Made by a program: the position numbers and the translations under genes
Notes under the pieces: generated by a model
Told to the model about the DNA's origin: nothing
What the model saw: only the letters and a program-made list of their open reading frames with translations
Database searches by the model: none
In this document: positions 45,810 to 59,090 of the stretch, one piece after another
Numbering within the stretch: position 1 is the first letter of the stretch
Layout of the letters: the number at the start of each line of letters is the position of its first letter
Source of the DNA: Lamellibrachia columna
Lineage: Eukaryota; Annelida; Polychaeta; Sabellida; Siboglinidae
NCBI GenBank assembly: GCA_963662155.1
Contig: OY759265.1
Span: 15,451,761-15,515,760 of the forward strand
Length of the DNA: 64,000 bases
Direction: 5' to 3'

Positions 45810-45863
45810 CTTTGATATCATGTTCTGATTCCATTTGTTCAGCACAGGATATATACCCGGGCA
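45810..45863 (-). CDS. NFI: NFI micro-exon (18 codons)
   Basis: This 54-nt exon (CTTACAG acceptor, GTAAGC donor) is phase 1-1. It encodes PGYISCAEQMESEHDIK after a junction Val, aligning with vertebrate ...SQPSDADIKDQ that follows LYLAYFVH. The phase fits the exons on both sides. Identity by sequence alone is weak, but position, phase and the DIK match make it likely. Its length is a multiple of three, so it can be skipped without a frameshift. Confidence 0.82.
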
Positions 45864-46339
45864 CTGTAAGACATAACACAGTCCGTTACCACACACACCC
45901 GCTGGAAGGGAAAGTTCCCATTCCCAGCGGAAGGGAACACACTCCCATTCCCGTTGTGGAAACAGTTCTTATGTTTCTGTGGTGTTAAATGTATATGCTT
46001 TAATTTATTCATTTACACACCACATTATATATATGCCATACTTGTTTTTTATTGTCAACATTTAATGATTTAATGATATTTAATTACAAGTAGTTGTGTG
46101 TGAAAGTTGGCAGTTATTGCATAATTATATTAAGGTTGCCATGGTTACTGATTCAATAACAAGTGCAGTGCAGTAAGATTGCCCTTTTATTACTGACACA
46201 TTTATTATTGTTTAACTAATTAATCAGGAAAGTTCAACCAATATATTTACATATTTTATTTTTTATAGGAAATCTGTTTATTCAAAAGTATATAATTATG
46301 ACTGTGCATGTGTTTGTGTGGAACACTGGGATTGTACAC

Positions 46340-46500
46340 CATACACCGCAAGCAGCCCTCCTGGTAGGCACACCTGAAGCCCATCATGAACCAGAGGACA
46401 GCAACCCTACAGACAGGGTGGAGGAACGCAGGGCAGATAACATGAAGGCCCCATGCACTACCGCAAACACACAAATCTGTTTCAATCAAATCAGAAACAA
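46340..46500. repeat. Dispersed repeat copy 2
   Basis: The end CATGCACTACCGCAAACACA followed by CAAATCTGTTTCAATCAAAT matches copy 1 at 45250. It has higher GC than its flanks. No tRNA-like head was identified. Confidence 0.5.
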
Positions 46501-49060
46501 ATCCACAACATGTGAGACATCCAGAAATAATTGGAATGTCTATATTCATAAAGATGCAAAAATTAAACAAATTTGCTGTTCCAAGCCTGTAATTAACTAT
46601 ATGATATAGATTGTCAATACCATTCGCCTATATTTTTTGTCATACTGAAATTGTATTAATTAGTAAACCGATTAACTACTTGCACACTGACACAATACGA
46701 TGGATTATCATCAACCCAGCTGAAGCGAATTCTTAGACGAGGTGTCAAATGGTGCACTCTTCCAAGGTGATCGAATCAAACTAAGTCTAATGCTCCCGAG
46801 TTATCGGTGTCTTAATAAAAACACAAAATTATATATTCATCAAACAATCGATGCTGTCTGATTGGGTTCGAGACACTAGGGAGTACAACCAAGGCTGCTA
46901 CATTGAGCTACTATCAATATACCAGGTACTGTTGTTGTCAATAAGTGCTCTCTACATATATAAAACATTAGATCTATATCATCAATATTGACAAATGTAG
47001 TCGGAAACATAACTCTGAGACTCGGGTTCATGTGACGTCCCTCAGCTATGCAGAACTTTCCTCATTTTCTTGCTGAAATTCGTACTTTTACTTGAGATTC
47101 AAGCCATTTCTATGTGTATGACTATTCTGATCGAGTACTGCCATCTAACAGACTACAAAGTATACATACACAAACAAAATCCATTACACTTCACCAGAAA
47201 TCTACCCAACATCAAAAGTAGTTGTGCTTCAAAAGTGTGTCATTCAAGTTTACACCTGTGACACAAAATTATCTACTTTATCACATTTTTTTCATTTGAA
47301 ATCCATCCATGTGCCTCCCAAAACCCCAAAATCCATACTGCATACAGTAAATCCATACAATGTGCCAGATCGGACTGTTTGATGCAGCTAGACTTCCTAC
47401 AATATAAAATACTAGAAATTTGTTGGATATCCTTTCAATTTTCCACCAGACCCTTTCCAATCTCCGAGTTCTCTTTCTTAGGACAAGACGTATGTCATCA
47501 GAATATGCCATAATTCTTTTGTTCGTTTTATTAACTCACATCAGGTCTTCAACCAATCTTCCACAGTAAACCTGAATGTTATAATGAATCACTTTTAAAA
47601 AAGACATTCAGAGAATGGAATGTTAATTATATGAATGTCCATTTTTCTGGTCAACACTTGTATCATTTCAAATAAATAAATGGACAGCTCAGATCATGGC
47701 TACAGAAAGAGTTAACATAAAAAATTGAAATACATTTATTGCATTATTTAGCATCCATGTTAACTAAACAAATTCACCTTACATGAAAAAGTTTGTAATT
47801 TTACTTTGAATTTCTGCTAAAAGATTTCTAGCAATTCTCGTTGTGGAGTTTGTGTTCCGTGTATGACGAACCAGAAACGAAACTCGTTCAAAAGATATAT
47901 GTGTTATCTTTGTAAATGGGAATGAAGTTATGATTTTTTTTCAACCATGCAGATGTGGCAGTTAATGTTTAATGAGTTTTCTCAGAAACTTACATTGCAC
48001 GATAGACTTTGTACAGTGAGCAAAGCAATCCTCTCTGGATGGGGTACTATAGGACAAAAAGGTCATGCGCGGAATACCTATTTGTTACCTGTCACAGAAC
48101 AAAAACAAGCAAAGAAGTGCACAAAAGTCATAAATATTCTACTTGTGTGTTGTCATATCAGATGTTTATTGTTTGGTGAGTAGAACGGTGTAGACACATT
48201 CTAGAAAACGGTCCACTGTTGTGTCAGCAGCCATGTTCCTGCATTTTGTTTCTGCTTTGCAGTTTCACACCCGCCAAGGGTATAAATAAAAATCATCAAG
48301 ACGGCTTCATCTAGGTTCTTGAATATCTTCTAACAGCAGCAGTATGCAAGAAAATGCTTTTACATGCAGCTTAATGGTACTTTTACACTTGTTTAGATGC
48401 TTATGTAATTGTAAAGTGTACCATGATCTGCCCTGTGTACACTTGTAGTCATCTATAATCCATGCACTGCCAAGAGCTGATACAACCAAGAGAAACTTGA
48501 CCAATATTTGACCGACCAAGCGAAAGTTGTAATCCACTGAATCTACTACGGTGCTCTAATCTGCAGGGTAGCTCAATGAATGAATGAATGGGTTTTACCC
48601 TAGTTCTTTAGGCAATACAATGTTGTTCTCTGATACAAAGGGGCTTTCATATTATGTGTACTTAAGGCTGACACCATTATGTGCAATGTTGAGGTCGTCC
48701 ACAGTCAGTGTTTAAATCAATGGGTTTCACGTTCATATGGTGTATATTGCATACTTTCTCCGAATGATTATCATCATTTTACTTGATGCACATCGTCAAA
48801 TAGCTCATGAATTGCTTGTCATGGAATTCGGTAATTTTAAAAATGTTGTTTAATCATAATAAAATATCTTACAGTTGATCATAGGCAGAAACAATGTAGC
48901 GTGTTTAGGGTCTGCCATACAACAGAGGACAGTGGTTAAACTCATGCATGTGTATAAGTCTTGTCAGTTCTCATCAATATAGCCCATGAACAGTAACTTA
49001 GCTATCATGAACAATTTTCATATACTTCAAGTGAGGCACTAGGAATGTTCAAGTTTACTT
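46500..49060. other. NFI intron, nothing recognised
   Basis: AT-rich DNA without a supportable gene. A short (AATG)n with TTTTACCCTAG near 48570-48595 may be the end of a dispersed repeat. Confidence 0.5.
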
Positions 49061-49064
49061 ATGT

Positions 49065-49116
49065 GTTTATGTATGTATATGTATGAATATGTATGAATAT
49101 GTATGTATATGCATGA

Positions 49117-49147
<31 letters not shown>

Positions 49148-49173
49148 TGTATGTATGTATGTATGTATGTATG

Positions 49174-49208
<35 letters not shown>

Positions 49209-49216
49209 ATGCATGA

Positions 49217-49247
<31 letters not shown>

Positions 49248-49268
49248 TATATATACACACACACACAA
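49065..49268. repeat. (TGTA)n tetranucleotide microsatellite
   Basis: Long TGTA runs are broken by TGCATGAATA and a (TA)n stretch, ending in (AC)n. Frames reading Tyr-Ile-His-Thr or Met-Tyr-Val-Cys are artefacts. Confidence 0.95.
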
Positions 49269-50269
49269 TATGTACTATAAATACCATGTAAATTTACTAG
49301 ATGACCTTCACTGATTCTTAAAAATTAGATTTTATTTGATTAAATAATCTATTTTAACTGTACACAGCTGCGTAGTAACACAGACAATTGATGTTAAACA
49401 GGTCCTCGAAGACTTTATCACAAATCACTCTAAAACCCACTACCTCAAAACAACGCAGTAACTATCATTGTTATTTAGCAACCAATGCTCTCCCCTGTGG
49501 CTCATAAGACAATGATTTAGCGCAAGCAAAACACCCTCTCTACATCATGCAAAAATAGCCCGGGCCTCACTGAATCATAAGACTGCGTGACATAATGTTT
49601 ATCTGACACTGATGCAGAATCATGTGATGATGGGGGGGACCGCAACAGTAAACAGAGCCAACTTGTGACAGTGACACAGCATCCCAAGAAGACAGCGTTC
49701 CTCCTCGTGTAGGGAAAATATGCAAACCAGAATCATCATCCAAGTTTGTAGGTACAACACAGGGGGGCTGTTGCCTGTGGAAACACTGTACCAAGAGTCG
49801 TAACACGGACAGGGTTCATGTCAAGAACGTCTATGGGAATATTCCTACTCCTTAACTCTGAATCGATACAGTAATTGCTGAATAAATAGACATCAACATC
49901 CCGGGCAGAGAACTTAAATCAAAAGTATCTGTTTGTTTTACTCACTATATACACATGATAAAACAAACAGTGTCACAAGGTTTACAAATCAACCACTTTC
50001 ATCTAGAAGTGTTCCCCATCTCACAACGTGAATATGTACCAGTCTATTCAGGTAGGACTTTAGCAGGCATCAACCATTTCACATAATTTACATTACACAG
50101 GAAAGGTCAGAACAACTGAAGCGGTGAAAAACACCCGTAAGAAGATGTTGATGAATATTTTAAAAGATCAACTGTAGAACTGTTGCAAGATGACATGTAC
50201 AACTAGCCCGGTCAGGCAGACGCTATACAGTGGATTGGTCAACTAACATCCTTAAATAACACACCACAA

Positions 50270-50505
50270 CAATCCCCCTCACCTACTTCATCTCACACAT
50301 CATCTCCTTCATCATCCCCCTCACCTATTTCATCTCACACATCATCTCCCACATCACCCCCCTCACCTATTTCATCTCCCACATCATATCCCACATCATC
50401 CCCCTCACCTATTTCATCTCACACATCATCTCCCACATCATCCCCCTCACCTATTTCATCTCACACATCATCTCACACATCATCTCCCTCACTATTTCCT
50501 TGTCG
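50270..50505. repeat. 42-bp C/A/T-rich minisatellite
   Basis: About five units with CTCACCTATTTCATCTCACA and CATCATCTCCCACATCATCC. The plus strand almost lacks G. A (GAGG)n microsatellite follows at 50602-50634. Confidence 0.85.
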
Positions 50506-50819
50506 CACAATCATCCAACATGACGAACATTTCATCTATCTGATATAGTTAATTAAACTGATTTGTTAAAATACATACGCAATGCAATGTTCACCCTTAT
50601 GTGAGAGGGAGGGAGGGAGGGAGGGAGGGAGGGAGATGGGCCAAGGGAGAGAGTAGGAGGGAGGAAGATGTGTGACAGAATGAAAGGGGTGTGGCAGAGA
50701 GACAGAGGGAGAAAGGGGGAGACGGAGACAGTGCACGAGTGAGAGGAGAGATTTTAGAGAATAGAAGTTCTGAGATGCCACCACATCCAGGGCCCAGACA
50801 TCGGGACTCCTGCTGAAGC

Positions 50820-50850
50820 AGTGGACACTCGTGGACACTCGTGGACACTC
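50820..50850. repeat. 11-bp repeat GTGGACACTC
   Basis: Three tandem copies of GTGGACACTC(G/T). Confidence 0.75.
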
Positions 50851-51559
50851 GAGTCATGAGGACATAATGAGGTCTAGCAAGATGCCACAAACGCCAACAT
50901 CAACAAGCAATCAACAAGTCCTACTCGTGTGTGCCCGTGTCACATCCATAATACTTCAACATCCTACATCATCTGGATATGCCATGATAAATATTTGCCT
51001 TACCATAAAAGGTTTGCCTATAAATATGCAACAATGCTTGCATTACAATTGTATTGTAAAACTATTTATAACTGGCTGGTTAATTAAACATCCTACAGAG
51101 CTGATCGGCATACAGTTACAGTCATGACTAACCAAATATATTTTGTGGATTATAAACCAACCTGGTTGGGTAGCACTTTGATATTTACGCATTTCCATGA
51201 ATCCACTGGGTTCTTTGTTCTCAGGTCAGTTTTACTGGACTATACATGACCATGGATAAAAGCTACATACATGGCAATGTAGACAGAAAGAAAGCAACAC
51301 AAAACATGATTAAAAATGTACTAAATTCAGAACAAGTACTGTTGACTGGCAAACCAGATTCGTGTCAAAGAAGAGGTAGACATTTAGAAGCTGATATTAT
51401 AGTACTGAGGATTTCCCCCAATCTAATCATAATGACTTTAAACTTCAGTGAACTATGATAATTGTAATTAGCTATGCATCCCAAACCGCATGACAATGAT
51501 GGAAATGTAGATGTCAATATGTAAACAAATACAATAGTTGTATGTCTCCCTTATTTATT

Positions 51560-51770
51560 ACAGTACATAGTTTATTATAGTGATATTTATTATTTGATAT
51601 TTATTATAGTGATATTTATTATAGTTATATTTATTATTTGATATTTATTATAGTGATATTTATTATTTGATATTTATTATAGTGATATTTATTATAGTGA
51701 TATTTATTATTTTATATTTATTATAGTGATATTTATTATTTGATATTTATTATAGTGATATTTACCAATT
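51560..51770. repeat. AT-rich minisatellite
   Basis: TTTATTATAGTGATA and TTTATTATTTGATA units alternate about fourteen times. Confidence 0.85.
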
Positions 51771-51779
51771 TATACTTTA

Positions 51780-52755
51780 TACTTGTTCCTAATGGGATAA
51801 TTGCATGGGGGATTTAAAATTTTTGGTGAACCTTGCTACTGATATGGCTTCAACTTTTCTTGGAGTCAGTCTTCACTACAAGATGACAGTACATGTGCAG
51901 AAGAAACTGGCACTTGTTTCAGAGCATCCATCACGTAACAAAAAATCACATCACGGCATGGGACGACCACATGACCCTAGCATGAGAGGCACATGACCAG
52001 ACGTACCAATCACATGACAACATCCACCATTCACATGACCTGACCCACTAATCATATGACAAAGAAGCACCCAATGAGATGAACCGAGACAAGGGTCAGT
52101 ATCTCCTTCACACTACAATCAGCTTCATAAGTAATTACTTACTCTAGCCACCCAACCTTCAGTCTCTCTGCATTGATTAATTTGACATCATAGTATTTCA
52201 TTTACTACTTAAGTAAATTATCATTATTATTATTATAAAAATAAAAACCACTGATGAAATCAATTAAAGTTAAACCACGAACCTATTGGAAGGAACCCTA
52301 CAATTTGATGATCAGCTATTAATGTGTTTATCACCACTCCAAACAGGGACTTCCAAAAAAATATTTAACGCCTAAAAAATAGACAAAGCAAAGAGACTAA
52401 AAGTTTTTATAATAAAATGTTACTATCAGACCTCCACGATATGTGAACTCTGACTGTAATAAATTTTGAAACAACAAAATTGTTTCTGTTTGTTCTATTT
52501 ACCGTAATTTAAACTACAGTTACGTAAGTAACAAAGGGCCACCAACGACATGTACGAATGTGCAAATTAAAATAATTCAACATATTTTAAAACATTCACT
52601 TTAAATAAAACACAACTTTTAATAAATAAAAAAAAACAAATTTAAATATAGCAAACTTTAAACAACAAACAAATTTAACTAAACAAAAAACAAATTGCAC
52701 GTGCAACAACAGTTGCACGATGGCACCACCAACAACAAGGAACACGCACACTTAC
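51780..52755. other. NFI intron, nothing recognised
   Basis: AT-rich. Near 51960-52060 ACATGACC/CACATGAC words recur irregularly. No gene seen. Confidence 0.45.
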
Positions 52756-53131
52756 CGTAACTGTGAATGAAGTTTGCTAGATACAGGTCCAGTTCTCGCA
52801 CGGAGACACTGATGTGATGCGGATTGACGCACAGATTTGATCTGTGACAATCTGGTGACTTCTCAAGTCTTTCACCATCCGTACTCTCAAGCGGAATCGC
52901 CTTGAAGAGAATCACCATGACGAGGTCCAAGCGCCAGACTTTGTCTGCCTGACGAAGACAGTCGATGCGTCGCATCTTGCCCTTCTGGTCGGGGTTACTG
53001 AGGACACAGATTGGAGGTCGCTTGCCCGTGACGCTGAGGACAAAGTCCTCGCGGTGTTCCTGTGCGATGTCCTTGCGTAGTTTCGCGAGGAGGCGAGATG
53101 CCCATTTCTGTTTCACCTCTGCCTTCTCATT
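52756..53131 (-). CDS. NFI: NFI exon: main DNA-binding (MH1-like) domain
   Basis: This 376-nt exon is entered in phase 0 and left in phase 1. It begins [20 protein letters not shown] and continues through [60 protein letters not shown] and [13 protein letters not shown]. It is almost identical to vertebrate NFIA/B/C/X here. The four family Cys residues (ICVLS, IDCLR, PDC, NLC) are kept; three of these are known to be needed for DNA binding and one is redox-sensitive. The donor is GTAAGT. In vertebrates this region and the preceding exon form one 532-bp exon, whereas here a 3.9-kb intron separates them. Confidence 0.98.
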
Positions 53132-53969
53132 CTGCCAAACACAAGTAGGTGTTTGTGAGTCTCCACAAAATATAATAATGATTGCTCATAATATTTATTA
53201 TGTGTAAGATATTTCATGCATTTAATTTCATTCAGAATTCATCTTGTGAGCACCCACTCATGGCAAGAAAAATATACAATAAACTGATGTGTGAAAACCT
53301 TGATGCTGAAGAGGCTGACCTTCCTTCCCTAATGAACAACCGACTGGTCAATGCTCTGGCCTCAGCTGACCAAAAATGATGATGACAACAATTTCATGCA
53401 TAATGATAAAAACATTTACACCATTGTTCTCATAATCATTTATTTACAGTTACTCATAAACAAGATAAAGAACATTTCTACACAGATCTATGCGGAAAAC
53501 TAAAATTACTGAATGACCTTGCCTTGGAATTAAGGACAACGAAGGTCATACAGTGTACAGAAGACGAAATGACAATTGTCAACTGTTGTAGAGTGGGGAT
53601 TTCAGACAGGGACATAGTTCCGACATTGTGTAAACAAAAGATATCAAAACAAACTTAATAATTATTTGCATGTCTCACTTATTTATTACAGCTCTGTGAC
53701 TGATTAATAATTTCATTACTGTAAATTCATACCGATGCCATTGTAAGTCATATAACATAGCAATCCAGCTAATTACTTCGAAATTAAGGATTTTCGGTTG
53801 TCATGTTCGAACACTGCTCCATTTGTCGGCATCACTAGACTTGTACAAATAAACTCGGATCTCACAGCTAATACGTCACTCTACGACATGAAGATGCCAG
53901 TGGCAGACATGTACGCCAGTGAAGTCAGAAACAGGTGAGCCGCTGTCTAGCACCTGGCCGGGATTAGAC

Positions 53970-54290
53970 CACTTTGCAGTGATCTTGATGAGATCCCTGT
54001 AAGTACTGGTGGGGGGGTCTTGTAGTAAAACATCAGAACAGATGCGCCGAAGAGTGCTGCTAACTCAGGTATCTGCACTGGACATCTGTATGACTTCGAT
54101 TCCACATTTAAAAACAGGGTGAAGTTAGGTTCACTTTGCAGTGATCTTGATGAGATCCCTGTAAGAACTGGTGGGGGGGCCTTGTAGTAAAACATCAGAA
54201 CAGATGCGCCAAAGAGTGCCGCTAACTCAGGTATCTGCACTGAACATCTGTATGACTTCAATTCCACATTTTAAACAGGGTGAGGTTAGG
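53970..54290. repeat. Two-copy tandem repeat, 162-bp period
   Basis: CACTTTGCAGTGATCTTGAT at 53970 and again at 54132, with the whole unit repeated nearly perfectly, including a G7 run and CATCAGAACAGATGCGCC. Confidence 0.9.
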
Positions 54291-54404
54291 TTCATGTGGG
54301 ATTTCAAAATATCTACTTTCTAGAATAACAAAATACTTTTTTTGAGTAATTGCAACATGCCTTCTCTGGGATGCCTCTACTGGTATGAGCATGCATTCAT
54401 GCAT

Positions 54405-54428
54405 GCATGCATGCACACACACACGCAT

Positions 54429-54472
<44 letters not shown>

Positions 54473-54475
54473 ATG
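54405..54475. repeat. (AC)n microsatellite
   Basis: ATGC-containing start, then uninterrupted (AC)n. Confidence 0.95.
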
Positions 54476-55399
54476 CATGCAAATGCACCATCCATCATAA
54501 GAAAATTGGTCCTAGAGATAACTTAAATATTCATGAGCGCCATATACTGGTACTTGCTTATCCTTTTAACATCCTAGTTGGCGCATAACGATACTTGAAT
54601 GACATATATGTCAGACTATTTTAGAGTTTAGTGATACTTAGCAGACTTCAGTGATGTGTTTAAGAAAACAACATGATTATTAATTAATTCTCAGTTTGCT
54701 GGATTTGCTAAATACTTTTAAACAGCTTATTGAAAGATATAACAAAACTTGACCGGAGTTTAACAAATCTAATTAATTCCCCACATAGGTGTATCTGCCA
54801 AATGTCTTCTTATGAAAAAAGTTCACTGAAAAATATCTCTGTTTTAGAACCACATGTTCTTGCAATGCATAAACGTGTAACAGAGGTAGTTTTACTTATT
54901 AATTAATAAAACACTAAAATGTTAAATTTTATTAATCTGAATCATAATATTTAACGAACTGAAGAACCCACAGCTATGAATTCCATAAACTCATTACTAT
55001 GTACACACCCTGCTGCTAAAATTCCACCATTAAAAAAGTCGAGGTAAAAACAGAGGCACATAGATTAGTACACAGGATCATTGTTCTGATTGGCCAATAC
55101 TGGCAGCTTAAGATATACGACGATAAGAAACACGAAAGTGGCACAATGGACAGGCGGAAATCACCGCAGAAACTACTGCTAATCCACTCGGCTGCCAATT
55201 GGCCACGGGGGTTTTGGGGCCTAATCTCAGACAGAGACTCTTCTCAGTATGGAAACAACAGTGGCAGTGGCAGACTGCATTCAATCGGGCTCGTAACTTT
55301 GCTCAAAGTAACCAATATGAAAAACAGCCGGTGTGGCCATGTTTGGTGATGACGCGATGGCGGGGTAACCAACTAAGACATTCAGAACCTGTCAGTAGA

Positions 55400-55640
55400 C
55401 TGCATAAATGGAATGTGCAACAGTTTTCATTGGCTGACTGAATGACTATTTTATGGACACTGCGATGCTGAACTGATTAGTATCCATAACATCTCGGTTG
55501 TTTAAAAATAGTATCTACTCAGCAGGTGTTTTCATTGTGATCTTTCGTGTCTTAATATTTTAGAAATTACACAATTTGGCGATGAAATAAAATAGTCCCG
55601 TTTTACAACATAAATAGAGAAATCAATGCGAGAGGGCTTT
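55400..55640 (+). repeat. Dispersed repeat family D, copy 1
   Basis: GTGCAACAGTTTTCATTGGCTGACTGAATGAC-type sequence, AACATCTCGGTTGTTTAAAA and CACAATTTGGCGATGAAATA recur in the same order at 62825-63060. Intervening sequence is also alignable. No coding potential. Confidence 0.65.
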
Positions 55641-56599
55641 ATAACATCTTGATTTCTTGGGTAATTGAATATTGTTGTGCAATTTAAGCAAAACAGCTGA
55701 ATGGCAATATTGCCACAGCGCTTTTCACGGTTCAAGAGAAAACATCAAAAGTGGTCCAAGATGAAAGGTTAGCTGAGGAAAAGTATTCAAATCACTGTGC
55801 TGCAATCAACTGTTGTGCACTGTCTAAAATAACTTCAATTTTGTTGATTATATAACATATCAATAAACAAACTCAACAAATTACTTTCAAACAATTTGGA
55901 TTTCTCAAAGTATATCAGATTATTTTAAATGGCTGTTTTCCATACCAACTTATCAATGCTTCCTGTTCCTATTATTATATAATAAATATAACAATAACAG
56001 ATTTCATCAAATCACTCTACTGTAATTTTCCGTGTATAATACACATTTGTTCCCTTTTAATTGTATTACACATGGTAACAAGAATAAAAATGTCAGACCG
56101 AATATGCGGTAATCAGGAACCATAGACGGGCCTATATTATTATTGCCACTAAACAATAATTCTTATCTCGTTCTTTTCTATGCCGATGCATTCATTCAAT
56201 CATTCCACACAAAAAATTATTCTTTAAAAATATTGTACTTTTGCCATCCAAATACTTGGACTGAAAAGGTGCACCAGACTAAGTAACACTCTAAACCGTG
56301 CTTCAACCAAACTACGGGAAGTGTGGAAATCATGGGTTGATGCTACACAGTTGAGGTGCATGGTGTTCATTGTAATACAGAAATTCTGTCAGATTTGAGT
56401 AAAAAAGTCTGGCAGATGCAGTATCTCCACCATCTGTCAATAGTTAACAGGTTGTAAATAAATCAGTTCAACAACTGAAATCACACATGTATAGCAGAGA
56501 CAACCAGCTGGTGTTGAACTTGATAAATATATCAGCCTTTCTGTCAGCAATTAACAACTATATTCCTTGTTAGATTTGTTCATCTCAGTCTATGGGCAA

Positions 56600-56863
56600 A
56601 ACATATTATTCTAAATTATAAGAACCTAAGCATTAAAGCAAATTGTGTTTCTCTACACAATAAGGTAACTGTTTAACACTAGTGGTGTCATTTGGTGATT
56701 AGTGTAGAACAAATGAAAATTGGTGCCAATTGTTTAACACCAGGTGGCAACATTATTCAGTTGTTCCACACTAGTCAAATTACAATAAATATGGATGCTG
56801 CTGATTAAAAAAGAGGATATACGATAATCAGGGCATGTACACTTAATAGGTCGAATACGGTAT
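56600..56863 (-). mobile_element. MITE copy B (inverted, one end lost)
   Basis: Ends at AGGTCGAATACGGTAT (56848-56863). In reverse complement it follows copy A: ATACCGTATTCGACCTATTA, then AATCAGCAGCATCCATA, TTGTAATTTGACTAGTGTGG and GTTAAACAATTGGC. The other inverted repeat was not found. It lies just upstream (relative to NFI) of the acceptor side of the 52.7-57.0 kb intron. Confidence 0.7.
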
Positions 56864-57044
56864 CTGTAAGTCCTACCTGAAATTTGAATAGTACTGTATT
56901 ATTATTTAGTTATAATTTATCATTGTTTGTGATATCTTTACTTTACATAATTTATCATTGTTTGTGATATCTTTACTTTACTGACTGCTCCTAGCGTGCC
57001 TTGACTCTCCTCCTCTAGAGACAGACTCCAAGAGACATACAGAC

Positions 57045-57200
57045 CTGTAACATCTCCTTCACTCTCCTCTCTTCTTCCATGTCCATGCGTTTCTCATGTT
57101 TCTTGTAGTAGCGCCGCTTGGCCGCCTGCAGGTTGAACCATGTGTAGGAGAAGGACTTGACATGGGGCAGCAGAGCCTCAATGAACGGATGGAATTCATC
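57045..57200 (-). CDS. NFI: NFI exon: N-terminal DNA-binding region
   Basis: Nuclear factor I is a site-specific nuclear transcription factor that binds the palindrome TTGGC(N5)GCCAA as a dimer. This 156-nt exon (52 codons, phase 0-0) has a GTCGCAG acceptor and a GTCTGT donor. It encodes [39 protein letters not shown] and [11 protein letters not shown], which is the pre-N basic region of the NFI DNA-binding domain. In vertebrates a tiny first exon supplies MYSPLCLTQ before [14 protein letters not shown]. That exon was not found in 57201-64000. It is the first of ten consecutive NFI exons in this window, all phase-compatible. Confidence 0.97.
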
Positions 57201-57721
57201 CTGCGACAACGAGGCAATCATGAAAACGTTATTAGCATTAAAAACATGTTTTACAGGCAGTGTACTTACATGGCTATGTTTTTTGACAATGTGAAAGAAA
57301 ACATTCATCAAAAAAACAAATACATTTTGTGTGGATGAGTATTATGTAGTATGGATCTACCTATACACATGCTTAATAAAATTTTAATAAAAGTTTAAAT
57401 GTGCATCTGCGTGTACAAAAACTGCTGATAGTTATCCCGTCTCTGTTGATGTAAGAACTGAACATTTATCAAACTAATATAGTAGTCATGAATATTGGAA
57501 GTGGCATACAAACAAGGACTGGCAGACAAGTAAACTGACAGTGCCAGATTTATGAAGAGTCAACACTGTAAACTAATCTGTCAAATAGAAACTCTTTGAT
57601 GCAGGCACGTTAAAACAGCATGCCCACTAAGAAGTTATTTTTCCTGAATTTGACAAATATCTCTATTTATTTTCCTCTCATACAAAAGCAATCACAGCAA
57701 CGTGTATAACTGCACATAAAA

Positions 57722-58142
57722 TGCTAATATGACTATTATAAGAAGCCTACAATGACTATTATAAGAAGCCTACAATGACTATTATAATAAGCCTACAATG
57801 ACTATTATAAGAAGCCTACAATGACTATTATAAGAAGCATACAATGACTATTATAAGAAGCCTACAACGACTATTATAAGAAGCCTACAATGACTATTAT
57901 AAGAAGCCTACAATGACTATTATAAGAAGCATACAATGACTATTATAAGAAGCCTACAACGACTATTATAAGAAGCCTACAATGACTATTATAAGAAGCC
58001 TACAATGACTATTATAAGAAGCCTACAATGACTATTATAAGAAGCCTACAATGACTATTATAAGAAGCCTACGACTATTATAAGAAGCCTACAATGACTA
58101 TTATAAGAAGCCTACAATGACTATTATAAGAAGCCTACAATG
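57722..58142. repeat. 23-bp minisatellite
   Basis: About 18 nearly identical units of AATGACTATTATAAGAAGCC plus TAC. Variants (CGAC, CATAC) recur in a fixed order, suggesting block duplication. No spacers, so not a CRISPR array. Confidence 0.95.
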
Positions 58143-59090
58143 GAGTTATTCATACTCCTTTAAGCAGCACAATAAATGCCCATTGGCTTGTGCATTCTCA
58201 TTCTGTCTCTATCAGCAAAACATGGTAAATCACATTATTAACTTGGCTTAATCCCCGGTCACTTAACACAGGTACACACCACTATAGCCTTCAATGGGCA
58301 GTTGACTTGCAGTACTCCCTATCAAACTAACAACAACAATGTTTTGATTAAAACTTGCCCAGTCACAGCCCTCAACAAAGCGGAGTCAAGCAAGTGTTAT
58401 TGAAATGGCCATATGAACATGAAAAGTAAACTCCAAGCACCGGGAGACATCCTGTCTATGAATCCTTCATGTGGGGAGGTGAAAATGTCACCAAACCTCA
58501 TTAATTTTGTCCACATTAATATCTGATCCCAATGACAACACACAAAACAACAGGAAGATGTTAAATAAATAGCCATTTGCCAGCAACTATTTTGGTTTCT
58601 GCTGGTGGTGTTTACCCGAGCCAGGGTAGTAGAGGGTACAAGTCGACTATACAACTAAATCACTAAGGATTTACTGGCCAATAACAATTTATTTCAGTTT
58701 GACTTTTGTTGTCATAGACACACTCTAAACAGTGGGCCAAGTCAGGTATCTTTGACTATGAGTATTAATTATATCGGCTATCATTATTAGGGGTAATATC
58801 AACACTATAAAAAATATGGATACATTATGGATGGGAGATAGTCAGCTACGGCATGGAAAGAACCATAGTCAGTGAGTTTTCCTGGCGGCTGTAAGCTAAC
58901 ACAACTGTTGATCTAGGACCAGTCTTCAGAAAAGAAAATACAGTACCAAATGAACTGCTTGAACCATGTACAGGGACAGAATGCCAACAAAAACAAGAAA
59001 AGCTAGCAGGCATGCAATAACACACCTGTGCTTTGCCATTTTAAACGACAATTTTTTTATGATCTACATCTCCAAAATATCTCCAAAATT

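Noticed and set aside
49039..49314. Met-Tyr-Val-Cys and His-Thr-Tyr-Ile frames
   Set aside because: Translation of a (TGTA)n microsatellite.
52965..53207. Plus-strand 80-codon frame
   Set aside because: Shadow of the NFI DNA-binding exon on the minus strand.
55085..55215. TTGGCCAAT / GCCAATTGGC words as NFI autoregulatory sites
   Set aside because: The half-sites abut rather than being spaced by five bases as in TTGGC(N5)GCCAA; short words expected by chance.
57722..58142. Evenly spaced short repeats resembling a CRISPR array
   Set aside because: Head-to-tail units with no variable spacers, in an animal genome.
58397..58654. Minus-strand frame starting MYSRLVPS, recalling the NFI N-terminus MYSPLC
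   Set aside because: The first codon is TTG, not ATG, and nothing resembling LCLTQ with a donor site follows.
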